From NCBI GenBank assembly GCA_031292035.1, contig JARLHX010000375.1, forward strand, positions 310,001-374,000: a stretch of 64,000 bases of DNA, written 5' to 3'. The notes beneath the pieces are model-generated. The model ran no database searches and was not told the origin of the DNA. It saw only the letters and a list, made by a program, of their open reading frames with translations. Below are positions 32,681 through 41,140 of the stretch, in pieces (within the stretch, counting starts at the first letter, position 1; every line of letters begins with the position of its first letter). This DNA comes from Negativicutes bacterium (GTDB lineage: Bacteria > Bacillota_C > Negativicutes > Sporomusales_B > JARLHX01). The translations under genes and the position numbers were made by a program.

Positions 32681-33853
32681 TTACTCCTTCCAGTCGGTGA
32701 GATAGCACGCCGGGTCTTCCTCCCATAGATTGCCGGTTGTCGCCTCAGCCCGGATGCGGCAGCCGCCGCACAGCGTTTTGTAGCGGCACTCACCGCAGCG
32801 CCCTTCGAGATGGCTGGCCTTGTCCCGCAGCTTCAAGAGGAATTCGTCCTGGTTTTTCTGCCATATCTCACTAAAAGGTTTTTCCCGCACATTGCCCAGT
32901 GTCTGATGACCCCAGAACTGACAGGCATGGACGTCGCCCTGCGGGTCGACGTTGGCCATCTTCTGTCCGGCTGAACAGCCGCCGTGCATTTCCAACAGCT
33001 GTTTGATCTCCGGCACCCGTTCGGGCTCGGTCCGTTCGAAATACTGGAGAATATAAATACCATCGGCATGGTTGTCGGTGGTAAGAATCTCCACTTCAAC
33101 GCCGCGGCGATGAAAGTCGAGCGTTTTTTCGATCAACATTTCGATTGTCTGGCGCTTTTGCTCCAGCGTGGTGTCAAGGTCGACCATCTCCTTGCCCCGA
33201 CCGGCGTACACCAGATGATACATACAGAACCGCGGTATCTTTTCGCGTTCGACAATTTCGAGGATATCAGGCAAGGTATGAAAATTGAGTTTATTCACTG
33301 TAAAGCGAATACCGGTCTTGTTACCGGCCGCGATGGAGTTTCGGATGCCCTGAATGGTTTCGGCAAAGCAGCCTTTGCGGCCCCGGAAGTGATCATGGAC
33401 CTCTTCATTGCCGTCCAGACTGACGCCCACATACTGAAACCCGGTGTCATGAATGCGTTTGGCCACCTCAGGGGTAATCAACGTGCCGTTGGTGGATATG
33501 ACCGGCCGTATTCCCTGTTCCTGGGCATAGGCCCCGAGTTCAAACAAGTCATGCCGCATCAGCGGCTCGCCACCGGAAAAGAGCAACACCGGCACTTTGA
33601 TTTTCGCCAGGTCATCGATGAAGGCCTTGGCTTCGGCGGTGGTAAACTCGCCGGCGTAGGCCCGATCCTCGGCTTGGATGTAACAATGCTGGCAGGAGAG
33701 ATTGCAGCGGTTGGTCGAGTTCCAGACCACGATGGGCGTGGCATCACTGGAAAATTGCAGCATATTGGGCGGGAGGTTGCTGGAATGGCCACCGTATTTG
33801 ACAATATCCGAAACTGTAGCCGTACCGCACAAGAGTTTTGTACAACCAATCAT
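32681..33853 (-). CDS. ahbC: Radical SAM/SPASM heme-pathway enzyme, AhbC-like
   Basis: A 390-residue radical SAM protein beginning MIGCTKLLCGTATVSD, with VVWNSTNRCNLSCQHCY as the cluster-binding segment and SPASM cysteines (CSAGQ, CQFWG, CGECRYKTLCGGC) in the C-terminal part. It resembles AhbC, which removes acetate side chains of 12,18-didecarboxysiroheme to give Fe-coproporphyrin III. Paired with AhbD, it would make heme b for the hydrogenase cytochrome. NirJ1-type alternatives cannot be excluded. Confidence 0.85.
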   Translation of the reverse strand: MIGCTKLLCGTATVSDIVKYGGHSSNLPPNMLQFSSDATPIVVWNSTNRCNLSCQHCYIQAEDRAYAGEFTTAEAKAFIDDLAKIKVPVLLFSGGEPLMRHDLFELGAYAQEQGIRPVISTNGTLITPEVAKRIHDTGFQYVGVSLDGNEEVHDHFRGRKGCFAETIQGIRNSIAAGNKTGIRFTVNKLNFHTLPDILEIVEREKIPRFCMYHLVYAGRGKEMVDLDTTLEQKRQTIEMLIEKTLDFHRRGVEVEILTTDNHADGIYILQYFERTEPERVPEIKQLLEMHGGCSAGQKMANVDPQGDVHACQFWGHQTLGNVREKPFSEIWQKNQDEFLLKLRDKASHLEGRCGECRYKTLCGGCRIRAEATTGNLWEEDPACYLTDWKE

Positions 33854-33877
33854 ATGAGGACCCCCTTAGTCGGCTTA

Positions 33878-34882
33878 TCAGTTAAAGCCGCGATAATCAT
33901 GTTTCAAAAGACACTCCAGACATACCGGCTGATTGCCGGACGGCTGGTATAACTCGCCGCATTTTGTGCAGCGCGGCAGTTCAGTTCTGCCAACATGGTA
34001 AACCGCCATTTGCTCGGCGGTGGTCAAAGACAGCGCCATCACCGGGCAATGCGCCACACAGACGCCACAGCCGGTACATTTTTGCGGCAAATGGTAAAAA
34101 TCCAGAGCAGCGCCATGATCTTGAATGGAAATGGCCTTCACCGGGCAGATGCGGGCGCAAAAGCCGCAGGCCTGGCATTTTTCATTGATGCAAATATTGT
34201 GAAACAGCTTGGTGGTCACAGCGGCTGGCATCGACAACGCACCGGCGTATTTCGTAAAAAGCGCCTGACGCGGCAGCGGTTGGCCACCATCGATATTGGT
34301 TGCCATCACTTCCCGGACGGTAGTAACAGTCGCCCCCAGCAGTTGGGTGAAAAAATCACGGCGGGAAACAGTCTTTTCCCTGCGTGCCACCCGACGCGCA
34401 GCCTCGCCGCTTTCTACCAGTGGTTTTTCAGCCTGAGACAGCAGTTGGTTGACATCATCGGCGAGTTGGCGCAAGTACTCGGCAACCCCCTCTTTACAAC
34501 CTGAGCAGGACTGATCATCAAGCACCACCTTGCGGCCGCCGTCACCGCCGCTGGCCACCAGGGACAGGAGTAGCCGGGGGTCGAGAAAGCCCAGACAAGG
34601 CCATGGACTTTCAGCACTCTGGCGGCGACAGGCCAGAACCAGCGGGGATGAATCGTCGACAAACAAATCATCCAATGCCTGCCGGGAATACTGCTCCCCC
34701 CAGATCGCTTCTGAAGGACATATCGCGAGGCACATACCGCACTCATTGCAGTCTTTCCGGTCTACCGCCAGAGTGGCATCGATTGAGCCTGAGGGACACT
34801 GTCTCCGGCAGCGCTGGCAGGCGGCTTTCTTATACATGGAGTTAAGGCACCGCTCAAGATCAATTCCAATCGTGCCCGCCAT
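33878..34882 (-). CDS. Multi-[4Fe-4S] ferredoxin-domain protein
   Basis: A protein of about 334 residues with several cluster motifs: CQRCRRQCP and CNECGMCLAICP near the N-terminus, CQACGFCARICP and CTGCGVCVAHCP near residues 250-290, and a zinc-ribbon-like pair CTKCG/CLEC at the end. Midway, VSRRDFFTQLLGATVTTV resembles a twin-arginine signal although it is internal. The frame is open to ATG 34924, but the ATG at 34882 with GGGAGGCGG upstream seems better. It lies 25 bp before ahbC, so it may supply electrons to the radical SAM enzymes or serve the hydrogenase. Function not assigned. Confidence 0.75.
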   Translation of the reverse strand: MAGTIGIDLERCLNSMYKKAACQRCRRQCPSGSIDATLAVDRKDCNECGMCLAICPSEAIWGEQYSRQALDDLFVDDSSPLVLACRRQSAESPWPCLGFLDPRLLLSLVASGGDGGRKVVLDDQSCSGCKEGVAEYLRQLADDVNQLLSQAEKPLVESGEAARRVARREKTVSRRDFFTQLLGATVTTVREVMATNIDGGQPLPRQALFTKYAGALSMPAAVTTKLFHNICINEKCQACGFCARICPVKAISIQDHGAALDFYHLPQKCTGCGVCVAHCPVMALSLTTAEQMAVYHVGRTELPRCTKCGELYQPSGNQPVCLECLLKHDYRGFN

Positions 34883-35042
34883 CTGTCTTACCGCCTCCCT
34901 GAAAATGATCCCTTTCTTTACCATACAAAAAGGCGGCTTCCTTTCCGTAACGGTAGAAAGCAGCCTCTACAAGAGTCTTTTCCGCACAACGGGTTGGAGG
35001 ATTATCCTTCGATGCGGGAATGACCGGAAACACAAACCCGGT

Positions 35043-35243
35043 TTACTTGCCTTGCTCTTTCGAGGGAGGAGCATCAAGGGTTACTGTCTTATTCACTTCT
35101 TCTTTCATGTCGGTGGTTGCCGATCTAAACTCACGAATGCTCTTGCCCACCGCCTTGCCTATTTCCGGCAGCTTGGCCGGACCGAACACCACTAGGGCGA
35201 TGACCAAAACCAGAATCAGTTCCGGTACACTGAAGTTGAACAT
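35043..35243 (-). CDS. tatA: Twin-arginine translocase subunit TatA/E
   Basis: A 66-residue protein with one N-terminal transmembrane helix (VPELILVLVIALVVFGPAKLP), the FGP hinge and an amphipathic helix, then a charged tail. It builds the Tat pore and is likely used for export of the hydrogenase small subunit. The ATG at 35243 follows GAGGAGG. No tatC is in the window. Confidence 0.93.
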   Translation of the reverse strand: MFNFSVPELILVLVIALVVFGPAKLPEIGKAVGKSIREFRSATTDMKEEVNKTVTLDAPPSKEQGK

Positions 35244-35330
35244 GGTTAGCCTCCTCTCGTCTTACTCTTATTATCACAAATCGCCGCTAAATAGACAACT
35301 ATAATTTTTTTCCGCTTAAAAGCGACTCAA

Positions 35331-36842
35331 TCAGGATACTGGAAAAGTGATTTTAAAAACAGTTCCTTCCCCCGGTCGACTTTCGACCACGGAGTTGGCG
35401 CCATGGCGCTCGATGATTTCCCTGGCAATCGCCAAGCCCAGACCGGTCCCTGCTTCTGAACGGGTGTGGGACTTGTCCGCTTTATAGAATCGCTCCCAGA
35501 TAAACGGCAAGTCTTCCTGCGATATCCCTGCTCCTGTATCGGCCACAGTCAGGATAACCGCCTCGCTCTCCCGGACGACAGTTACCGTCACTTTTCCGGT
35601 GGCAGGCGTAAATTTCAATGCGTTGTCCAGCAAGATCAGCAGTAGTTGGGTCAGCCGGTCGCCGTTGCCGCTGATAACCGAATCTCCGTCCGGCGCCAGC
35701 AGTTCCAAGGTCACAGCCCCCTGCTCGGCCCGCTGCCTCAGCATCGCCACCACTCCTTCGGCGATGGCCGCCAACGGCACCGATTCCATTTCCAGTTTGG
35801 TACTCGCCGCCTGCAGGCGACTCAAATCCAAGAGCTCGTTGATCAAGCCTTCCAGCCTGATTGTCTCGTCGCGCATCAAGCGATGAGACTTTTCCGCCTG
35901 CTCCGGTCGGGTAATCGTCCCGTCAAGTAAAGCCTCGGTATAGCCACGGATCAACGTCAGCGGCGTCCTGAGTTCGTGTGAAATATTGGCAATAAAGTCG
36001 CGGCGCAATTTTTCCGTTCTCGCGGTATTGCTGACAAAGCGCGCCAATTCCTGGGCCAAAGTATTCAGCGATTTCCCCAGCTCACCGACCTCATCGTCAG
36101 ACTCGACTTCAATCCGGGCGTTGTAGTCGCCGCGGGCCATGGCTGAGGCCGACTGCTGCATCTCCTTGAGCGGGTTGGTGATCCCCTTCGCCAGCGACCT
36201 GGCGACGACAACCATCACCAGCAAGGCCAGGAGTCCGATGCCGCCGATATAATAATATATTTGGACCAGAAACTGATTGATGCCCTTTACGGGGGCATTC
36301 AGGACAACCGCGCCCAGAAGGGTTCCGTCCTCACGGGCGACCGGCACGGCAACAAGGAGTACATTTTCATCATAAATCGGGTGATAAAACGACTTCGCCA
36401 CAACCTGGCCATTTAGAACAGGCTCAAACTCCGCCACCAGATTGCGCTGCAGCATGCCACCGCCCATCATTCCCTGACCTTGCATCATGCCCGGCCCCAT
36501 TCCCGCTCCCCCACCCGGCCCCCGGCCCATTCCCAGGCCTGGCCTGCGCGGCGAGGAGACGGCTACCACCTTATGGTTACTGTCAATAATCCAAATCCGG
36601 GCGTCGAGAAAGGGGTCCACCGCATTAATAAAACTGGTGAGCTGCCCGTTATCGATCCGGCCGTCGTGATAACTTTCCACCACCCGGCTGAGTTCATACC
36701 CCTTGCTAACAAGCTCCTGCTGCTTGCTGGCCAAGAAATATTCCCGCAAAAGCACCGAAATGGCGATCGACACCCCGGCCAGAATAAGAACCGTCACCGC
36801 GATATAGCTGTAGAGTAGCTTACGCTGCAATGGCTGCTTCAT
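35331..36842 (-). CDS. Sensor histidine kinase with Met/Gly-rich sensor segment
   Basis: A 503-residue membrane kinase. TM1 is at about 11-33 and TM2 near 187-210, enclosing an extracytoplasmic sensor domain. Residues 101-130 are a low-complexity stretch rich in Gly and Met (MGPGMMQGQGMMGGGM), resembling Cu(I)/Ag(I)-binding methionine motifs. A HAMP domain, the HisKA motif ISHELRTPL and HATPase motifs (DNALKFT, DTGAGI, GTGLGLAI) follow. The start overlaps the response-regulator stop (ATGA). Metal sensing is inference; target genes are unknown. Confidence 0.92.
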   Translation of the reverse strand: MKQPLQRKLLYSYIAVTVLILAGVSIAISVLLREYFLASKQQELVSKGYELSRVVESYHDGRIDNGQLTSFINAVDPFLDARIWIIDSNHKVVAVSSPRRPGLGMGRGPGGGAGMGPGMMQGQGMMGGGMLQRNLVAEFEPVLNGQVVAKSFYHPIYDENVLLVAVPVAREDGTLLGAVVLNAPVKGINQFLVQIYYYIGGIGLLALLVMVVVARSLAKGITNPLKEMQQSASAMARGDYNARIEVESDDEVGELGKSLNTLAQELARFVSNTARTEKLRRDFIANISHELRTPLTLIRGYTEALLDGTITRPEQAEKSHRLMRDETIRLEGLINELLDLSRLQAASTKLEMESVPLAAIAEGVVAMLRQRAEQGAVTLELLAPDGDSVISGNGDRLTQLLLILLDNALKFTPATGKVTVTVVRESEAVILTVADTGAGISQEDLPFIWERFYKADKSHTRSEAGTGLGLAIAREIIERHGANSVVESRPGEGTVFKITFPVS

Positions 36843-37531
36843 GGTTTGACCTCAAATTTGTAGCCGACACCCCACACCGTTTTTACATCCCACGGCGTGG
36901 ACTCCTGTGCGCCGATCTTCTGGCGGACGCGCTTGATATGAGTATCCACCGTACGGGTATCGCCGCAGTAAGTATAGCCCCAGACCGACTCCAGAAGCTG
37001 ATCGCGGGAAAAAACCCGGCCGGGATGAGAGGCCAGATGCCAGAGGAGTTCCATTTCCTTAGCGGTAAGCGAAACCGGTTTGCCGAAAGCCGTGACCGTG
37101 TATTCTCCCAAATTAATCTCCAACTGAGAAAACTGCAGAACATCGACTTGGGCGGATTCGACCACAGGTGCCCTCCGCAGCACGGCCTTTACCCGGGCCA
37201 CCACCTCCCGGGGATTAAACGGTTTGGCGATGTAATCGTCAGCACCTGTTTCCAGGCCCAAAATCCGTTCCTCGTCTTCATCACAGGCGGTGAGCATGAT
37301 AATCGGTACCCGAGAAAATTTGCGAATCTGCCGGCAAGCTTCCAACCCGTCGATCACCGGCATCATAATATCCAAAATCACCAGATTCGGCGAAACCTGC
37401 TGAACTTTGACGATGGTTTCGGCACCATCAGCCGCGGTTTTTACAGTAAAACCCTCTTTTTCAAAATACAACGTCAAAAGCTCTCTAATCTGCGCGTCAT
37501 CATCAGCAATAAGCACCGTTTTCTCCTGCAC
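36839..37531 (-). CDS. OmpR/PhoB-family response regulator
   Basis: A 230-residue regulator with a receiver domain (acidic pocket IADDDAQ, phospho-acceptor Asp in VILDIMMP, Lys in AKPFNPRE) and a C-terminal winged-helix domain (SRDQLLESVWGY, VDTHIKRVRQKIG). The start is GTG at 37531, with GGGAGGGATG upstream. It forms an operon with the overlapping histidine kinase gene. Confidence 0.95.
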   Translation of the reverse strand: MQEKTVLIADDDAQIRELLTLYFEKEGFTVKTAADGAETIVKVQQVSPNLVILDIMMPVIDGLEACRQIRKFSRVPIIMLTACDEDEERILGLETGADDYIAKPFNPREVVARVKAVLRRAPVVESAQVDVLQFSQLEINLGEYTVTAFGKPVSLTAKEMELLWHLASHPGRVFSRDQLLESVWGYTYCGDTRTVDTHIKRVRQKIGAQESTPWDVKTVWGVGYKFEVKP

Positions 37532-37595
37532 ACTTCATCCCTCCCCTCGACCAAGCCGCTTTCACCAGTCTGAAAGATTGTCCTTCTCACAGGGC

Positions 37596-37624
37596 AAAAA
37601 AGCGGGGAATCCCCCGCTTTTTTT
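37596..37624 (-). terminator. Terminator of the thioredoxin gene
   Basis: AAAAAGCGGGG and CCCCGCTTTTT form the stem, with T-runs on both strands, 24 bp after the trx stop. Confidence 0.85.
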
Positions 37625-37648
37625 CATCTTGGAAATTGTCTTTCGCGA

Positions 37649-37972
37649 TTATTTCAGCCCATCCAGGACTGCAATGATATCCTGGCGCGGCCGATAGCCG
37701 ACTACTCGGGTGGCTTCCTTGCCAGCTTTAAATACAAGCATGGTCGGAATGCCGGAAATACCGAACTGGCTGGCAATCTGCGGTTGTTCATCAACATTCA
37801 CTTTTGCCACTACCGCCCGATCGGCGCACGTCTCGGCCACCGCTTCCACTTCCGGGCCAACCATTTTGCACGGACCGCACCACGGGGCCCAAAAATCAAC
37901 CAATACCGGTTGAGGAGAATTCAAAACCTTTTCAGTAAACTCGGCCTGACTTGTAATTGTTAAAACAGCCAT
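37649..37972 (-). CDS. trxA: Thioredoxin
   Basis: A 107-residue thioredoxin with the active site WAPWCGPCKM, conserved cis-Pro region GISGIPTML and no signal peptide. It reduces disulfides in the cytoplasm. The frame is open to 37996; GGAGGG 7 nt before ATG 37972 fixes the start. A strong sigma-A promoter lies about 75 bp upstream. Confidence 0.95.
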   Translation of the reverse strand: MAVLTITSQAEFTEKVLNSPQPVLVDFWAPWCGPCKMVGPEVEAVAETCADRAVVAKVNVDEQPQIASQFGISGIPTMLVFKAGKEATRVVGYRPRQDIIAVLDGLK

Positions 37973-38047
37973 GAGTATTCCCTCCATATGGATCATATTT
38001 TTCGAAATTTACTTTTCATCCACCCCCTACCCGGGGGGCCTATCTCT

Positions 38048-38076
38048 ATTGTAAAAAATTTCTCGTATAAAGTCAA
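38048..38076 (-). promoter_or_regulatory. Sigma-A promoter of trxA
   Basis: TTGACT and TACAAT are separated by exactly 17 bp on the minus strand. The predicted start is near 38041, about 70 nt before the ATG. Confidence 0.8.
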
Positions 38077-38236
38077 TGGGTCGAAAAAATAGAGTCCTCC
38101 CAGAAGCTTTCCTGTTTACTTGCATTACCCAAGCCTAGGTTGTTCGATCAAAGCGATATCTTATAATCTGCCCTATGCTGTCCACTATTATTTTTACCTA
38201 TCCCATCAACGTTTATTGCTATTTCCTTGAATAATC

Positions 38237-38276
38237 AGAACAGAAGCCGACGGCTGCTGCCGAGGGCTTCTGTTCT
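38237..38276 (-). terminator. Hairpin ending the pyrimidine/hydantoin operon
   Basis: AGAACAGAAGCC and GGCTTCTGTTCT are perfect 12-bp arms with an inner CGGC/GCCG stem. It lies 22 bp after the last operon gene. The downstream U-run is poor (TGATTATT), so strength is uncertain. Confidence 0.6.
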
Positions 38277-38297
38277 GCAAGTCATCCTCTTCTATCC

Positions 38298-39548
38298 TTA
38301 GTTCATCACTTTGCCGACTAAACGCAAAAAGGCGCGGGCGGCCGTTTCCAAAGCTTCATCCGGGGTGTTCTCCTGGATACAGTGGGACAGGCCACACTCG
38401 GACACCGCAAACATCATAATCGTTGGCACAAGTTTCGCCATTTCCGCGGCATCGTGCAACGGACCGGAATAGATTGTCGTATCCTCACCGGTTTCCTCAG
38501 CGACCGCCTGCTTGCAAAGCGCAGTCAGGCGGGCATCGAATATTGTCGGCGCAATCGTCCAGATCTTCTCCCACCGCACCTTCACTCCATGGGCGACAGC
38601 GGCCTCAGTTGCCGCAGTCTGTGCCGCTTCATGCATTTTTTTCAATACCGCCGGATCGATAGACCGTTGATCCAGCGAAAGAATACAGGTTTCGGGAACG
38701 ATTGTCACCACATCAGGTTTGACGCTCACCTTGCCGACTGTGCAGACACCGTCGAACTTTAGGGCAATTTCCCTGAAGGCCAGCGCTGCTTGAGCAGCTG
38801 CCAGAAAGGCGTCCTGACGCATCAGAGTGGGAAAGGAGCCGGCATGCGCCGCCTGCCCTTTAAACTCAATATAATGACGTTCCACGCCGGTAATGCCAAA
38901 AACACAAGCCACCTGCTTTTTCATACTCTCCAGAACCGGCCCTTGTTCGATATGGAGTTCCAGGTATTCCTTTATATTTTTCTGTTTGAACTCCGCGTGA
39001 GCCCCCAGCATCTCGGCGACATTAACCTGATAGGAGGCCAGAGCATCAGTCAGCTTTATCCCCTGGTTATCAACCCGGTCGATGATTTCGGCAATATCAA
39101 GGGTACCGCTGGCTGCCGAAGATCCGATCAAGCTGCGGCCAAAACGGGCCCCCTCTTCATCCGCCCAATTCACGGCATAAATGGTCTTGGTCGGAGTTTT
39201 GCTCTGGCCATAGCGCCGCAAAGCTTCCAATGTCACCACCACCCCAAGGCAACCATCCAGCCAGCCGCCGTTTGGCACACAATCCAAATGGCTGCCCATC
39301 GCCACGGCGTCCGGGCTGGTGCCGGCGATCTTGGCCCAGGTATTGCCTGCCGCGTCAATTGTCACTTCGGCACCGGCTACGCGGGCTTTATCAGCAAACC
39401 AGTCCCGCGCTTTCTGCCATAGCGGCGTCCAGGCCACCCGCTGCGCGCCATATTGGTCTGAAGTCAACGCAGCCAGTTCCCGTAAATCAGCCACTACCCG
39501 CTTCGCGCCGTCGAACAACTCGGCAGCGGCCGCTTTATTTTGAACCAT
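38298..39548 (-). CDS. M20 family Zn-dependent hydantoinase/carbamoylase (beta-ureidopropionase-like)
   Basis: A 416-residue amidohydrolase of the N-carbamoyl-amino-acid hydrolase/allantoate amidohydrolase branch. Metal-site segments are GSHLDCVPNGGWLDGCLG, NWADEEGARFG and LELHIEQGP; SGPLHDAAEMA is the C-terminal ligand region. In a pyrimidine-degrading operon it should hydrolyse N-carbamoyl-beta-alanine to beta-alanine, CO2 and ammonia. The ATG at 39548 follows AGGGGGAT. It is the last gene of the operon. Confidence 0.9.
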   Translation of the reverse strand: MVQNKAAAAELFDGAKRVVADLRELAALTSDQYGAQRVAWTPLWQKARDWFADKARVAGAEVTIDAAGNTWAKIAGTSPDAVAMGSHLDCVPNGGWLDGCLGVVVTLEALRRYGQSKTPTKTIYAVNWADEEGARFGRSLIGSSAASGTLDIAEIIDRVDNQGIKLTDALASYQVNVAEMLGAHAEFKQKNIKEYLELHIEQGPVLESMKKQVACVFGITGVERHYIEFKGQAAHAGSFPTLMRQDAFLAAAQAALAFREIALKFDGVCTVGKVSVKPDVVTIVPETCILSLDQRSIDPAVLKKMHEAAQTAATEAAVAHGVKVRWEKIWTIAPTIFDARLTALCKQAVAEETGEDTTIYSGPLHDAAEMAKLVPTIMMFAVSECGLSHCIQENTPDEALETAARAFLRLVGKVMN

Positions 39549-39615
39549 TTTATATCCCCCTATTCGGCTATCTTAATTCGTGTTTGCCTATTCAGTAAAG
39601 TTTAAAGGAACGGCC

Positions 39616-39650
39616 CTTTTCGCATTTTGCAAAATACAAAATGCGAAAAG
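39616..39650. repeat. Perfect stem-loop inside the pyrimidine operon
   Basis: CTTTTCGCATTTTG and CAAAATGCGAAAAG are 14-bp perfect arms with a 7-nt loop, between the aminotransferase and M20 genes. A T-run follows only on the plus strand. It may reduce read-through to the M20 gene or protect mRNA ends. Confidence 0.55.
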
Positions 39651-39705
39651 AGCAGTTTTTTTATCCCGGCTATTGTTTGCGACTGGGTTGCCAGGGAACC
39701 ATCCT

Positions 39706-41100
39706 TTATTTCATCTTAGCCAAAGCGTTGCCGATTGCGGTGATGATGGCATCGATTTGCTCTTTGGTAATAATCAGAGCCGGGACTAATGTGATGACAT
39801 TGTTTAGTGTCGGAACGCTGCGCCCCATTCGGCCAATGAGAATGCCTTGTTTTTTGACATCGCCGACGATTTCGGCGAGTACGCTTTCCTTGGCCGGCAC
39901 TTTGGTCTTTTTATCTTCCACTATTTCTAGCCCGGCAAATAATCCTTTGCCGCGGATGTCACCTACCAGGGGATGGCCGGCGAATTGCTGCAGGCCTTCC
40001 ATTAGATAACTACCCATAGCCGCACTGTTCTTTACCAGTTGCTCGTCTTCAATAATGCGGATATTCTCCAGTGCCACGCTGCACCCTGCCGCACAGCCGC
40101 CATATGTGCTGATATCCCGGAAATAGCCGAAGGTATCGTCCGGTGCGGCGAGAAACTGATCAAAGATATATTTCTTGGTGGCGGTGGCCGAAAGGGGCAT
40201 ATACGCGCTGGCAATTCCCTTCGCCATTGTCACCATATCCGGATCTACGTCATAGTGGCTATAGCCAAACATCTTGCCGGTTCGGCCAAAGCCGGTCACC
40301 ACTTCATCGAAAACCAGCATGACTTCGTATTTTTTACAGATCGCCTGAATGATCGGATAGTATTCGGCAACCGGCGCAATGATGCCCCCTCCGGCGGTAA
40401 TTGGTTCAAGAATGACGGCGGCAACACTGTCTTCGCCTTCTTTTTTGATGACATCTTCAAGAGCGTGGGCGCACTCGATGCCGCAGCCGGGATATTGTTT
40501 GCCAAAATGACAGCGGTAGCAGCAGGCATGGGGCATTTCAGCGAACCCTTCCAACAAGGGGCCATAGCCGGTTTTGCGTTCCGACTGTCCACCGGCGCTG
40601 AGAGCCGCCAGGGTACTGCCATGATAATCCCGGTCACGATAAATGATCTTATATTTGCCACCATTCGGGTATTTCACCCGAAAATACAATCTGGCCATCT
40701 TAAAGGCTTTTTCGTTGGCTTCAGAGCCGCTGTTGGATATGTATATCTTGGGCAAATCAGGCAGCAGGGAGGCCATTTTGGCTGCCAGCATGATGTAGGG
40801 AGGATTTGCGACAGTGCCGGCATAATACGGCAGTTTTCGTAGCTGCTCGGCTGCGGCCTCGACCATTGATTCCCGACCGTACCCCACATTCACGCACCAC
40901 ACCCCGCCGGAAAGAGCATCCAAATACTCCTTGCCTCTGGCGTCTTTCAGCATGCAGCCCTGGCCTTCGACCATAATCTGCGGTTCCTGATTTTCAAAAA
41001 GTTTGTGGTTGGTCAAATGCAGCCATAAGTGCTCCCGCTGCAGTTTGACCAAAGTGTCGACATCAACCTCATTGGCTTTCTTCCCATCCATATACGGCAT
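39706..41100 (-). CDS. Class III aminotransferase (beta-alanine:pyruvate type)
   Basis: A 464-residue PLP enzyme of the omega-amino acid transaminase group. The PLP-binding Asp is in VFDEVVTGFGRTG and the Schiff-base Lys in DMVTMAKGIASAY. With the pyrimidine genes, transfer of the amino group of beta-alanine to pyruvate, giving malonate semialdehyde, is the likely reaction. The ATG at 41100 follows AGGGAGAG. A CxxCHFGKQYPGCGIEC segment near 195-213 is an unusual cysteine-rich insertion. Confidence 0.9.
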   Translation of the reverse strand: MPYMDGKKANEVDVDTLVKLQREHLWLHLTNHKLFENQEPQIMVEGQGCMLKDARGKEYLDALSGGVWCVNVGYGRESMVEAAAEQLRKLPYYAGTVANPPYIMLAAKMASLLPDLPKIYISNSGSEANEKAFKMARLYFRVKYPNGGKYKIIYRDRDYHGSTLAALSAGGQSERKTGYGPLLEGFAEMPHACCYRCHFGKQYPGCGIECAHALEDVIKKEGEDSVAAVILEPITAGGGIIAPVAEYYPIIQAICKKYEVMLVFDEVVTGFGRTGKMFGYSHYDVDPDMVTMAKGIASAYMPLSATATKKYIFDQFLAAPDDTFGYFRDISTYGGCAAGCSVALENIRIIEDEQLVKNSAAMGSYLMEGLQQFAGHPLVGDIRGKGLFAGLEIVEDKKTKVPAKESVLAEIVGDVKKQGILIGRMGRSVPTLNNVITLVPALIITKEQIDAIITAIGNALAKMK

Positions 41101-41140
41101 TCCACTTCTCTCCCTTTATTATAAATTCATTGCCGCGAAA

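Larger units (their letters stand above)
37973..38297. other. Intergenic region between trxA and the M20 gene
   Basis: No gene is seen. It contains the trxA promoter (38048-38076), a C/G-rich inverted repeat around 38022-38040 in the trxA leader, and a long hairpin (38237-38276). Confidence 0.7.

Noticed and set aside
32984..33952. 322-codon plus-strand open frame opposite ahbC
   Set aside because: Antisense shadow, no recognisable domain.
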